The notes under the pieces: model-generated
Seen by the model: the letters and a program-made list of their open reading frames with translations, nothing else
The model's database searches: none
What the model was told of the DNA's origin: nothing
In this document: one piece after another, positions 1 to 9,354 of the stretch
Layout: each line of letters begins with the position of its first letter
How positions within the stretch are numbered: the stretch's first letter is position 1
NCBI GenBank assembly: GCA_016839165.1
Contig: CP069300.1
Coordinates: 5,766,001 to 5,830,000, forward strand
Length of the DNA: 64,000 bases
Origin: Bradyrhizobium sp. PSBB068
Lineage (GTDB): Bacteria; Pseudomonadota; Alphaproteobacteria; Rhizobiales; Xanthobacteraceae
Direction: 5' to 3'
Program-made: the position numbers and the translations under genes

Positions 1-825
<825 letters not shown>

Positions 826-914
826 AGCAGGCCCGGATTGCCGACGACGCGCTGTCATCGCCGCGTCGTCTGGGCGCATCATATGCAGACTGAGCTTCAA
901 CCAGGGAGAGCGCC

Positions 915-1181
915 ATGACGCAGAACATCAAGGACAACATGGAGGTCATCGGCGCCGATGGCGTGCATGTCGGTACCGTCGATCGCGTCGAAGGCAACCG
1001 CATCAAGCTCAAGAAGAGCGAGAGCGACGGTTTCCACAAGGGTCATCACCACTATATCGAGCTCGGCTTCGTCGCCGGTGTCGAAGGCTCCAAGGTGCGG
1101 CTCTCGGCCAATGCCGCCATTGCAGTGACCCTCGAGGAAGAGAAGTCCGGCAAGCCGGTTGGTCCATCCGCGGAAGCCTAG
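915..1181 (+). CDS. DUF2171 family protein
   Basis: An 88-residue soluble protein with the DUF2171 pattern: an N-terminal beta-rich stretch (MEVIGADGVHVGTVD, then GNRIKLKK) followed by HHHYIELGFV and VRLSANA. The family resembles a small PRC-barrel-like fold and has no established function; members are common in rhizobia. A purine-rich ribosome site (AGGGAGAG) precedes the ATG by about 6 bases. It sits between clpB and the peroxidase-encapsulin pair with independent spacing of about 90-120 bp, so shared transcription is possible but not shown. Confidence 0.8.
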   Translation: MTQNIKDNMEVIGADGVHVGTVDRVEGNRIKLKKSESDGFHKGHHHYIELGFVAGVEGSKVRLSANAAIAVTLEEEKSGKPVGPSAEA

Positions 1182-1300
1182 CAATCGGGCTCTTGTAAAG
1201 GTTCCGATGGCATGCTCCTCTGCCATGTATCTGGACGCCGATCGGGCGTCCGGCCCGCCTTTCGTCGCCGTGACGTGCCGTTCTAGTTGAGGAGACTTGC

Positions 1301-2356
1301 GTGCCATCAGCCGTTCCGCAACCGGTCGCTGCGAAGCTGACGCGCGCGGCCATCTTCCTTGCGGTCACGATCAAGCCCGATCCGGAATATGATGCGGTGG
1401 TACGGTCGCTGTGCGCCGATGTGGCCGCGCTGGTGCGCGCGGTCGGCTTCCGCGATCTCGAGGGCCGGCTGTCCTGCGTCATGGGGATCGGCTCCGATGC
1501 ATGGGACCGGTTGTTCGGCGCGCCGAAGCCGAAAGGTCTGCATCCGTTCCGCGAGATCAACGGCGTCCACCACGCCGTCGCAACGCCCGGCGATTTGCTG
1601 TTTCACATCCGCGCCGTGCCGATGGATCTGTGCTTCGAGCTCGCGACACAAATCATGTCACGGCTCGGCGATGCCGTCGCCACGTCGGACGAGGTGCACG
1701 GCTTCAAATATTTCGACGAGCGCGACCTGCTCGGCTTTGTCGACGGCACCGAGAACCCCGAAGATCAGGCAGCCACCGACGCCACCATCATCGGCGACGA
1801 GGACGCGGCGTTCGCCGGCGGCAGCTATGTGATCGTGCAAAAATACCTGCACGACCTGAAGAAGTGGAACGAACTGCCGGTCGAGATGCAGGAGAAGATC
1901 ATCGGCCGCACCAAGCTGTCCGATATCGAGCTCGACGATGCGGTGAAGCCGAGCTATGCCCACAATGCGCTGACGACGATCGTCGAGAACGGCGAGGAGC
2001 TCGACATCGTGCGCGACAACATGCCGTTCGGCAATGTCAGCGAGGGCGAGTTCGGCACCTATTTCATCGGCTACGCCAAGTCCCCGCACCGGATCGAGCA
2101 GATGCTGGAGAACATGTTCGTCGGCAAGCCGCCGGGCAATTACGACCGCCTGCTCGACTTCAGCCGTGCCGTTACCGGCACGCTGTACTTCGTCCCGTCG
2201 GCGACCTTCCTGGAGGATGTCACCGTCGACGCGCCTGCCGCCGCTGAACCATCGCTGGACGACGCCGGGGCCGACGAGGCGCCTGCACCAAGAATAACGC
2301 CGGCCGACGGCTCGCTCGGCATCGGCTCACTGAAAGGAGACGCTGGACATGAATAA
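1301..2356 (+). CDS. DyP-type peroxidase, encapsulin cargo
   Basis: A 351-residue dye-decolorizing heme peroxidase. The family signature GFVDGTENP (residues 145-153) contains the distal Asp148. His221 in the AHNA segment is the expected proximal heme ligand and Arg238 (IVRDNMPFG) the distal arginine. The start is a GTG preceded by GAGGAG at 7 bases. After the catalytic domain there is an Ala/Pro/Asp-rich linker and then GSLGIGSLK (337-345), which matches the known encapsulin targeting peptide. The gene ends 8 bp inside the encapsulin gene, so the two are translationally coupled. Expected role: hydrogen-peroxide-dependent oxidation inside a protein nanocompartment. Confidence 0.95.
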   Translation: MPSAVPQPVAAKLTRAAIFLAVTIKPDPEYDAVVRSLCADVAALVRAVGFRDLEGRLSCVMGIGSDAWDRLFGAPKPKGLHPFREINGVHHAVATPGDLLFHIRAVPMDLCFELATQIMSRLGDAVATSDEVHGFKYFDERDLLGFVDGTENPEDQAATDATIIGDEDAAFAGGSYVIVQKYLHDLKKWNELPVEMQEKIIGRTKLSDIELDDAVKPSYAHNALTTIVENGEELDIVRDNMPFGNVSEGEFGTYFIGYAKSPHRIEQMLENMFVGKPPGNYDRLLDFSRAVTGTLYFVPSATFLEDVTVDAPAAAEPSLDDAGADEAPAPRITPADGSLGIGSLKGDAGHE

Positions 2357-3164
2357 TCTTCATCGGGGACTGGCCCCCATCTCCGACGCGGCATGGGCCC
2401 AGATCGAAGAGGAAGCCTCGCGCACGTTGAAGCGCCACCTGGCGGCGCGCCGTGTCGTCGACGTCGACGGTCCGAAGGGGACGGATTTCTCCGCGGTCGG
2501 CACCGGCCATCTCAAGAAGATTGCGACGCCCGGCGACGGGGTCGAGGCGACGCAGCGCGAGGTCCGCGCGCTGGTCGAGCTGCGCGTGCCTTTCGAGCTG
2601 TCACGCCAGGCGATCGATGATGTCGAGCGCGGCGCGAATGATTCCGACTGGGACCCGCTGAAGCAAGCGGCACGCAAGATCGCCTTCGCCGAAGATCGCG
2701 CGGTGTTCGACGGCTACGCCGCCGCCGGCATCCAGGGCATCCGCCAGGGCACCAGCAACCCGGTGCTGACGCTGCCGGCGAGCGTCAAGAACTACCCCAA
2801 TGTGGTCGCGCAGGCGGTGAGCCAGTTGCGGCTCGCCGGCGTCAACGGCCCCTACACGCTGCTGCTCGGCACCGAGCCCTATACCGCGATCGGCGGCGCC
2901 ACCGACGACGGCTATCCGGTGCTGCAGCACATCCAGCGGCTGGTCGACGGCAAGATCATCTGGGCGCCCGCGATCGAGGGCGGTGTCCTGCTCACCACCC
3001 GCGGCGGCGATTTCCAGCTCTCGATCGGCCAGGACCTGTCGATCGGCTATCTCAGCCACTCAGCGACCGCGGTCCAGCTCTATTTCCAGGAGACCATCAC
3101 GTTCCTGATGCTGACGAGCGAAGCGTCGGTGGTGCTGGCGCCGGAGGCGAAGAAACCCGCCTAG
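2349..3164 (+). CDS. Encapsulin nanocompartment shell protein (linocin M18 family)
   Basis: A 271-residue family 1 encapsulin with an HK97-type phage capsid fold. Recognisable segments are the N-terminal NLHRGLAPISDAAWAQIEEE, the VDVDGPKGTDF stretch, GIQGI in the E-loop/P-domain region and the C-terminal YLSHSATAVQLYFQET. Usual family length is 265-290. The ATG lies 8 bases after AAGGAGA and overlaps the peroxidase stop codon. Family 1 shells of this size normally form 60-subunit cages and load cargo through C-terminal peptides such as the one on the upstream peroxidase. Confidence is high because partner, overlap and sequence agree. Confidence 0.95.
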   Translation: MNNLHRGLAPISDAAWAQIEEEASRTLKRHLAARRVVDVDGPKGTDFSAVGTGHLKKIATPGDGVEATQREVRALVELRVPFELSRQAIDDVERGANDSDWDPLKQAARKIAFAEDRAVFDGYAAAGIQGIRQGTSNPVLTLPASVKNYPNVVAQAVSQLRLAGVNGPYTLLLGTEPYTAIGGATDDGYPVLQHIQRLVDGKIIWAPAIEGGVLLTTRGGDFQLSIGQDLSIGYLSHSATAVQLYFQETITFLMLTSEASVVLAPEAKKPA

Positions 3165-3241
3165 CCTTGTCGGCGTTCACTCCAGGAAGCTCCGGCTGCC
3201 GCTGGAACTTCCGTTGAACTTCAACGGAGAGGAGGCGCGCA

Positions 3242-3433
3242 ATGGACTACGATCTCTACATCAATCCGAAGAAGGCATCGGTCGGTCTCTACGTCCGCAA
3301 GGGCGCCGGCCTTCCTGATCTCGGTGATGCCAAGGACTGGGTTTTCGACGGCAGCTTCGGGCAGGCCAATCTGCCGGCGCAGCTCGTGAAGGAGATCGAG
3401 GCCAAAGGCCACGCCTTCCGCGACATGGACTAG
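3242..3433 (+). CDS. Small conserved-looking protein downstream of encapsulin
   Basis: A 63-residue soluble, slightly acidic protein with a strong ribosome site (GGAGAGGAGG) about 7 bases before the ATG. It is 77 bp downstream of encapsulin on the same strand. No signal peptide, membrane segment or known motif is visible. The pattern DYDLYINPKKASVGLYV suggests a small beta-rich fold. It may belong to the encapsulin transcription unit, but it has no targeting peptide, so I infer no cargo role. The function is unknown. Confidence 0.7.
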   Translation: MDYDLYINPKKASVGLYVRKGAGLPDLGDAKDWVFDGSFGQANLPAQLVKEIEAKGHAFRDMD

Positions 3434-3445
3434 ATCAACCCGGCA

Positions 3446-4735
3446 TTACTTGTCGCCGACCTTTACCGGCGCGGTCTCGGGCATCAGGCTCATCGCCACG
3501 ATGCCGACCGCAGCCGCGAGCAAGAGATACCAGGACGGCGCCAAGGGATCGCCGGTTACGTGCAGCAGCCACGTGACCACGAGCTGCGCGGTACCGCCGA
3601 ACGTCGCGATCGCGACCGCGTAGATCGTGGCGAACACGCCGCCGCGAATGTTCTGCGGCAGCGCTTCGGTGAAGGCGGCATAGAACGCCGTGAACGGCAG
3701 CGATCCGATGAACGATAGGAGGCCGAAGCCGAACAGCAGCGACCCCGCGCCGGGATCCCGGACGATCCACAGGAAGGCCGGATAGGTCAGCACCAGCACG
3801 ACCAGTTGCGGCCAGATCATGATCGGCTTGCGCCCCAGCCGGTCCGCGAGCCAGCCGCCGAGCACCGCACCGATGATCTGAAGTCCGTTGCTCACCAGCG
3901 ACACGGTGAACGCCAGCGACGGCGGCACATGCAGCGTGTTCTTGGCGTAGGTCGTCATGTACTGCGTCACGTAGGTCGAGATCGTGCCGCTGGCGAGGAT
4001 CATCAGCGCCAGCACGATCACGCGAAAGTGCCGGCGCGCCAACGCGACATGGTTCGAGCTCTCGACATCAGCGCCGGCGCGCTCGCCGTGGGGAACCGTT
4101 TCCGGCAGCGTACGGCGCATCCAGATGCCGAACGGCAGGCAGACCGCCCCGAGCAGGAATGCGACCCGCCATCCGTAAGCCTGCAGCGCGTCGGGCGCCA
4201 TCGTGCTGCTCAGGATGACACCGACAAGAGCGCCGATCGTCGCCGCGACCTCCTGGCTCGCGGGCTGCCATGCCACCACCAGGCCGCGATTCCTCGGCGC
4301 TGCGATCTCGATGAGATAGGCCGTGGTCGGTCCGACCTCGCCGCCGAGCGCGAACCCCTGCACCATCCGCGCCAGGATCACGATGATCGGCGCCACGATG
4401 CCGATCGCGGCATAGGACGGCGTCAGCGCGATGGTCAGGATCGCTCCGCCCATCAAGGCGAAACTCAGCAACATCGCCGGCCGTCGGCCGACCCGGTCGG
4501 AGAAGACGCCGAGCACGATGCCGCCGATCGGCCGCGTCAGGAAACCGGCGCCGAAGGTCGCAAGCGACAGCATCAGGCTGCCATACTCACTTTGCGCGGG
4601 AAAGAACGTGTGCCCGATCTCGGTCGCAAAGAAACTGTAGGTGATGAAGTCGTAGAACTCCAGCATGTTGCCGATGGTCGCGGCAAAGGCTGCACGCGTG
4701 ACATCGAACTCGTCTTTGCTTGCAATGTCCGGCAA
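3446..4735 (-). CDS. MFS transporter, metabolite:proton symporter (MHS) type
   Basis: A 429-residue inner-membrane protein with about 12 hydrophobic segments. The conserved MFS loop between helices 2 and 3 is present as GVFSDRVGRRPAML (with RPIGG just before it) and is repeated between helices 8 and 9 as GWLADRLGRKPIMI. The N-terminus (TIGNMLEFYDFITYSFFA) and ALGGEVGPTTAYLIE resemble the MHS subfamily (citrate, alpha-ketoglutarate, proline and shikimate symporters). The substrate is not determinable from sequence. It is convergent with the encapsulin unit and its upstream region holds a perfect inverted repeat. Confidence 0.88.
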   Translation of the reverse strand: MPDIASKDEFDVTRAAFAATIGNMLEFYDFITYSFFATEIGHTFFPAQSEYGSLMLSLATFGAGFLTRPIGGIVLGVFSDRVGRRPAMLLSFALMGGAILTIALTPSYAAIGIVAPIIVILARMVQGFALGGEVGPTTAYLIEIAAPRNRGLVVAWQPASQEVAATIGALVGVILSSTMAPDALQAYGWRVAFLLGAVCLPFGIWMRRTLPETVPHGERAGADVESSNHVALARRHFRVIVLALMILASGTISTYVTQYMTTYAKNTLHVPPSLAFTVSLVSNGLQIIGAVLGGWLADRLGRKPIMIWPQLVVLVLTYPAFLWIVRDPGAGSLLFGFGLLSFIGSLPFTAFYAAFTEALPQNIRGGVFATIYAVAIATFGGTAQLVVTWLLHVTGDPLAPSWYLLLAAAVGIVAMSLMPETAPVKVGDK

Positions 4736-4761
4736 CGCCGTCGGTTCCTTGTTTGCCCGTG

Positions 4762-4783
4762 CGGAGGAACTATTATTCCTCCG
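4762..4783. promoter_or_regulatory. Inverted repeat upstream of the MHS-type transporter
   Basis: Perfect 8-bp arms CGGAGGAA and TTCCTCCG are separated by 6 bases (CTATTA), about 27-48 bases before the start of the minus-strand transporter. The position fits an operator. It is not followed by a T-run, so it is unlikely to be a terminator. No adjacent regulator gene is present. The rest of 4736-5055 shows no gene. Confidence 0.4.
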
Positions 4784-5055
4784 ATCATGTCAGGCAAGGC
4801 AGGGCTCAGACAAGACTGGCGCGCAGCGCGATCTGCATGCGTCGCGAGCGAAAGGGCCTGGCGGACCGGTGGAGTGATCGCGCAGAGGATGTCTTCCTTC
4901 CAGCGCTGCCGGTGGTCGAATTGCCAAAAGACCCACGCCCGGCCGTTTCGTTCCGCGCTTCGAGGCCGCGGCCCGTCGGTTGCACTCCGCTCATCGGACG
5001 GGCTTGCGCTGGGGGGTGGATCGGGCCGGAGCGCAGAATGCACGCGGTATGTGTT

Positions 5056-5964
5056 TCAGTCCCTGGTCGACGAGGACCGGGTGCGGTTGAAAAGAAGATA
5101 GAGAGCGTGGGGATTTGTGGTCAGATAGCGCCAGAACAGCCGGCGCGGCTCGAGCCAAAGACGCCAGGCCCATTCGAGACCGACGATCTGCATCCATCTC
5201 GGCGCGCGGGGTCGCGATCCGGACAGGAAGTTGAACAATCCGCCCGAGGTCTTGATGACGCCGACATTGCCAAGCCGCGGCATGAACTCGTCGACGAAGG
5301 CCTGTTCATAGGGCACGCCGAGCGCGACCCAGAGGAAGTCCGGCGCCAGCGCGTTGATTTCGTCCACCTTGGCCCGCAGCGCATCGCCGCGCAGATAGCC
5401 GTGGGAATGGCCGACGATCTTGAGGGCCGGATAGGCGCGGCGGACATTGGCGATCGCCGATTTGTTTTCGGCGTCATTCGCCCCGAACAGATAGAAGGTC
5501 AGCCCGAGCTCTTCCGCCTTGCGCGCGACGTCGTGGAACAGATCCGTGGTCGCGACGCGCTCGGGAAGCGGGTTTGGCGACCGCAGCTTCGACACCATGA
5601 CCAGCGGCTGGCCATCGGCATTGATCAGGTCGGCGGCACGGAACAGGCGGTCGGTCATCGGCTCGGTCGAGCAGCGCGACAGCACCTCGCCATTGGCCGA
5701 GGTCAGGTACAGCGGGCGGTCGATCCGCCGGTTCGGATACACCGCCTCGATCATGAAGTCCGCAGTCTGCTCGCGATCGAGCACGGCAAGACGCAGCCCG
5801 CCGACGGTTGCCCGCGGAACGCCGGCGGTCGCAGCCCGGCCGACGGGATTGGTGCGACGCTCCAGCATGCTGTTCGGCGTCGCAGATCCGGCTGGCACAC
5901 CCGCCGCAGATACCGGTTGTTCGCTGCGCGAAGTGTTGCAAATCGGGACAGCCGAAGCAGCCAT
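5056..5964 (-). CDS. WecG/TagA/CpsF family glycosyltransferase
   Basis: About 302 residues from the chosen ATG; the frame stays open upstream to 6201 with another ATG at 6054, so the start is uncertain. The GT26 signature is clear: LYLTSANGEVLSRC, then LINADGQPLVM, then TFYLFGANDAENKSAIANV, and FLWVALGVPYEQAFVDEF near the C-terminus. Known members (WecG, TagA) transfer ManNAcA, ManNAc or another sugar to a polyprenyl-diphosphate-linked acceptor in surface polysaccharide synthesis. Basic and Trp-rich residues at the C-terminus fit peripheral membrane attachment. It is divergent from the CelD-like gene, in keeping with an exopolysaccharide locus. Confidence 0.88.
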   Translation of the reverse strand: MAASAVPICNTSRSEQPVSAAGVPAGSATPNSMLERRTNPVGRAATAGVPRATVGGLRLAVLDREQTADFMIEAVYPNRRIDRPLYLTSANGEVLSRCSTEPMTDRLFRAADLINADGQPLVMVSKLRSPNPLPERVATTDLFHDVARKAEELGLTFYLFGANDAENKSAIANVRRAYPALKIVGHSHGYLRGDALRAKVDEINALAPDFLWVALGVPYEQAFVDEFMPRLGNVGVIKTSGGLFNFLSGSRPRAPRWMQIVGLEWAWRLWLEPRRLFWRYLTTNPHALYLLFNRTRSSSTRD

Positions 5965-6373
5965 GTCCGAATCGGGGCGCCGAGCCGGCTCGCGATCGGC
6001 ATGCGAGGGCGGGATGGCGCAGGAAACGCGCGCTTTTTGGCAGTGACTCAACATTTCACCAGTGGCTCGAGGACTTACGCGCCCCCAACTGCAATATCCG
6101 GTCCAGACGACGCATGATATCCCGCGGCAGATTGATTCAGGACGGACCGTAAACGGATTGTTAACGATGCAGGCCGCCGGGCTCGGCGGCGGCGACATCA
6201 CACTTGATGCTTCCGCGAGGCCAGCGACGCCCGACCAGCAACAACAAGCAAAGGTCGAGGCACTGCATTAATACAAATCATATTCTACCGGTGCCCGAGG
6301 TCATCGGCCTTTGCTATGATGGCGGTGCGCCGGCTTGACCGGCGCTTTTTAAGGTGCCGTTTACTGGTTTCAC

Positions 6374-7504
6374 ATGAACAAGAATGATGACGCGTTCGAT
6401 GTCTGCATCGACGACGCATTCGACTTCCTGTCTGAAGAATACGCGACATTGTTTGAAGGCTCGGACGCGACCGCCTTCCAGCATCCGCTTTGGTTGGACA
6501 GCCTCTACCGCAAGCTAGCTCCCGCCGCGGCAGCGAAGCCGCTGGTCGTCGTCGTCCGTCATCGCGCCAGCAAGGCGCTCGCAGCCGTGCTGCCGTTGCT
6601 GCGGGTGCGGCGCGGGCCGATGCGCACGATCGAGTTCGCGGACCTTCGCGTGTCGGACTATCTGTCTCCAGTCTGCGCCACCAAGACATTCACCGATCTG
6701 CTGCAGGACCGGCAGGCCTGCGAGACGCTCCGCAAGCTGGTCCGGCCGTTCGACCTGCTCCGCATACCCAAGCTGCTCGATGCCCGAATGCCGATCGAGA
6801 ATTTGCTCGGAGCGCCTCACCGCAGCCTGATGGATACGAACGCCTATGCGACGGTTCTGGTCGCCCCGTTCGAGCAATGGCAGATCAATGCGTTGGGAAA
6901 GCCCTATCAAAAGGAGCTGGCCAAGAAGTGGCGCCAGATCCACAAGAAGGGCACGGTCACCTTCACATGCTGCGACGACAGCGCCTCAATCGGCGAGGCC
7001 ATGGACGTCATGCGGAAGTTTCGCGGTCCGCGGTTTCGGGCCCGCGGTGACGGCGACCTGCTGCAGCGACCGGAGTATTTCGAATTCTACTCGAGCGTGG
7101 CGCTTCGCGGCATGGGCTCGTTTACGCGGCTCTATGCCATGAAAATGGACGGCAACGTCATCGCCACCGCCCTCGGACTGGTCCACCGCGGCAGCCTCCT
7201 CGTCGTCATGACGGCGTTCGACATCGAGCGATACAAGAGCCAGTCGATCGGCGCGCTGACCTTCGAACGTGTCGCCAAGGATTGCATTGAGCGCGGAGAC
7301 CGGGTGCTGGATTTCACCATCGGCGACGAACCCTACAAGATGCAGCTCGGAGGCCAGCCGACGCCGATGTCGAGTGTGACACAGGCCGGCAGCGCGGCCG
7401 GCTCGCTGGCGTTGTTCGCCCTGAAGCAGGCGCCCTGGATCAAGCAGGCCGCCAAGCGCGTGACCGATCTCCGGCCGATCCGCACCTCGACCGGCACGCG
7501 CTAA
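6374..7504 (+). CDS. CelD/BcsL-type GNAT acetyltransferase
   Basis: A 376-residue protein of the FemAB/CelD-like acyltransferase type found in exopolysaccharide loci. It opens with DATAFQHPLWLDSLYRKL, has a central LGKPYQKELAKKWRQIHKKG segment, and the GNAT-like core LYAMKMDGNVIATALGLVHR followed by DFTIGDEPYK, all typical of this family. It has no signal peptide. Likely role: acylation of a sugar during polysaccharide synthesis, an inference from family and context. It follows an intergenic region shared with the divergent WecG-type gene and is convergent with the FAD oxidoreductase across a palindromic repeat. Confidence 0.85.
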   Translation: MNKNDDAFDVCIDDAFDFLSEEYATLFEGSDATAFQHPLWLDSLYRKLAPAAAAKPLVVVVRHRASKALAAVLPLLRVRRGPMRTIEFADLRVSDYLSPVCATKTFTDLLQDRQACETLRKLVRPFDLLRIPKLLDARMPIENLLGAPHRSLMDTNAYATVLVAPFEQWQINALGKPYQKELAKKWRQIHKKGTVTFTCCDDSASIGEAMDVMRKFRGPRFRARGDGDLLQRPEYFEFYSSVALRGMGSFTRLYAMKMDGNVIATALGLVHRGSLLVVMTAFDIERYKSQSIGALTFERVAKDCIERGDRVLDFTIGDEPYKMQLGGQPTPMSSVTQAGSAAGSLALFALKQAPWIKQAAKRVTDLRPIRTSTGTR

Positions 7505-7541
7505 CGCATTTCGGTTCTGAATAGAGACGCGCGCGCCGCCC

Positions 7542-7641
7542 TAAAGCGCGATGCGATCATGTTGGTCGTCATCGCGCTTTAGATTCTTGTTTAAGCGTGA
7601 TCTTTCGGAAAACCGCTTCGCACTTTTCCGGATCACGCTTT
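7542..7641. repeat. Double-hairpin intergenic repeat between convergent genes
   Basis: Two inverted repeats lie in tandem. The first has perfect 12-bp arms TAAAGCGCGATG (7542-7553) and CATCGCGCTTTA (7570-7581). The second has arms AAGCGTGATC (7593-7602) and GATCACGCTT (7631-7640) enclosing an inner TTCGGAAAA/TTTTCCGGA pair. The same architecture recurs at 13829-13930. Both copies fill the gap between two convergent genes, which suggests a dispersed element acting in transcript ending or RNA stability. Confidence 0.8.
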
Positions 7642-8809
7642 AATGCAGCGCGCTGCGCACGCGCATCACCCATCCCGGATGAATCCGGTCCACCCGATGG
7701 GTGATCATGCGGCGCAGGAAGTGCAGCTTCCGCTGCATGGTCCAGCGCACATCGGTGTTCGAGGTCAAGGCCTCGCGAAAGCGCGCCAGCTGCAGCGAGT
7801 GCCGGTCGGCGGCGAGCTTGTCCCGATCGGCATAGAACTGCGCGATCTTTTCCGTGCCCATGCCGTCGGTCTCGAGCCAGCGCGGCACATATTCGTTGCA
7901 GAGACGCTCGACATCGACCAGCAGGCGGCTGACGCCGGTTCCGGCCGCCGGACAGTTGGTCTGGAAGGCATCGCCGATCAGCACGATGCCCGGCTGCAGA
8001 TGCCCCTCGGTCACTGACAGGTCCATGACCCAGTTGTGCACCGAACCGCGGATCTTGAAATCGCCGAGATAGCGCTGCAATCCCGGCATCAGGCGAAGCA
8101 GCGTCCGCGCGGTGTCGCGGCGCAGCTCGCGCATGATCGGATCAGTCGGATCGCGGAACATGAACAGGTTCGCCCGCATCCCGCCCGACATCGGAAACAG
8201 GCTGAGATAGTCGACGCCGTCGGCCGCCTCCTTGCCGTAGCAGGTCAGCGCATCGAAGCCGAACGGCGCGTTATCCGGCCGCGCGATGGTGAAGCCGAAG
8301 GTGACGGAATGACGCGCGGCAATCATTCGGCGGCGCATTCCGAGGTTGTAGCCAAGCACGCCGGCCATGCCGGTCGCCAGAACGACCAGCCGCGAGACCA
8401 CGCGCTTTCCGGAGGCCAGCGTCAGCTGCTGGCGATCCTCGCTACAGCTGACGTCGGTCACCTGGTCAAGCAGGAAGGTGGACGGCTCCGGCGTCAGGCC
8501 GCGCGCCATGTTGACGAGGTCGGCATAGGAAACCCCGTAGGAGCGCCCGACACCGACATCGACCAGTCGGCCGCCCCTGATGTTGAGCACCCGGTCATAG
8601 GACGAGGCGACGGCCTCGACATCGCCCAGGAAGCCCAGGCGGCGGAAGATATCGATCTGCCGTCCCGCGACCTTCTCGACACGGAATTCGTCCGGCGGGA
8701 TCGAGCGCTTGTCGATCAGGACGACCCGATACCCGGCCCTCGAGAGGACAGCCCGCGCCAGCGAGCCCGCCAAACCGGCACCAACAATGGCAACGTCCGT
8801 TTCGTTCAT
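7640..8809 (-). CDS. NAD(P)/FAD-dependent oxidoreductase (halogenase/monooxygenase-like)
   Basis: A 389-residue flavoprotein. The N-terminal Rossmann motif VAIVGAGLAGSLAR begins at residue 6, and VVLIDK follows at the end of beta 2. GIVLIGDAFQTNCPAAGTG is the second FAD-contacting GD motif of the PHBH/tryptophan-halogenase class. The ATG at 8809 has GAGG about 6 bases upstream; the longer frame to 8860 adds an unlikely leader. The substrate is unknown. A position in the polysaccharide region could mean lipid or sugar modification, but this is only context. It is divergent from the flippase. Confidence 0.85.
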   Translation of the reverse strand: MNETDVAIVGAGLAGSLARAVLSRAGYRVVLIDKRSIPPDEFRVEKVAGRQIDIFRRLGFLGDVEAVASSYDRVLNIRGGRLVDVGVGRSYGVSYADLVNMARGLTPEPSTFLLDQVTDVSCSEDRQQLTLASGKRVVSRLVVLATGMAGVLGYNLGMRRRMIAARHSVTFGFTIARPDNAPFGFDALTCYGKEAADGVDYLSLFPMSGGMRANLFMFRDPTDPIMRELRRDTARTLLRLMPGLQRYLGDFKIRGSVHNWVMDLSVTEGHLQPGIVLIGDAFQTNCPAAGTGVSRLLVDVERLCNEYVPRWLETDGMGTEKIAQFYADRDKLAADRHSLQLARFREALTSNTDVRWTMQRKLHFLRRMITHRVDRIHPGWVMRVRSALH

Positions 8810-9354
8810 TTCAGCCTCGCAGGCCGCGATCGGCTGGTTGGTGCCTTCCTCGGCAATCATCTTTGTCCGCTCCGACGGCTAATAGGCCATGGAACTGCAA
8901 CTTCCTTGCCTGCCATGCCACACCACCGGTCGAGCATGATGCGTTCTGTTGTTGAGGTTAACGAAAAGACCGGATTGCGATCAACGAGGTCGCGGCACAT
9001 AGCTTGCACCGAGAGTGATCATGAAACCGACCCTTTGGAGGCTCCGCTGCGCGCTGGCGGGACAATTGCCTGGCCGTGGAGCTTCGACGGGTGCCGTTGA
9101 CGCACCAGCGCGGCTTCGATCCGCGCCGCGCGCGCGGCAGGACCTGCTGCGGATCCCGATCCGACCTGCGCCGTTTGGGGACGGCGAAGAACAGCGACGT
9201 TCCAGAATGGAGCAGCGCGACATATTGGCCCGGTTCAGGACTGCCTGGAACGCGGGCCGTCGAGAGGAACGGAATTTTAGCAAGAGAACATTAACACTCC
9301 TGACCTCACCGATTGCTACGGTCAGCGGCCTGACAGGATATTGAGACGTCTCTG
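8810..9354. other. Divergent intergenic region, no gene seen
   Basis: This holds the upstream regions of the FAD oxidoreductase (minus) and the flippase (plus). Several short frames exist but are Arg/Ser/Pro-rich and have no ribosome site. I see no clear hairpin or operator. Confidence 0.6.

Noticed and set aside
3806..5101. Long plus-strand frame over the MHS-type transporter
   Set aside because: Antisense to a clear 12-helix transporter; Arg/Asp/His-rich, with no domain.
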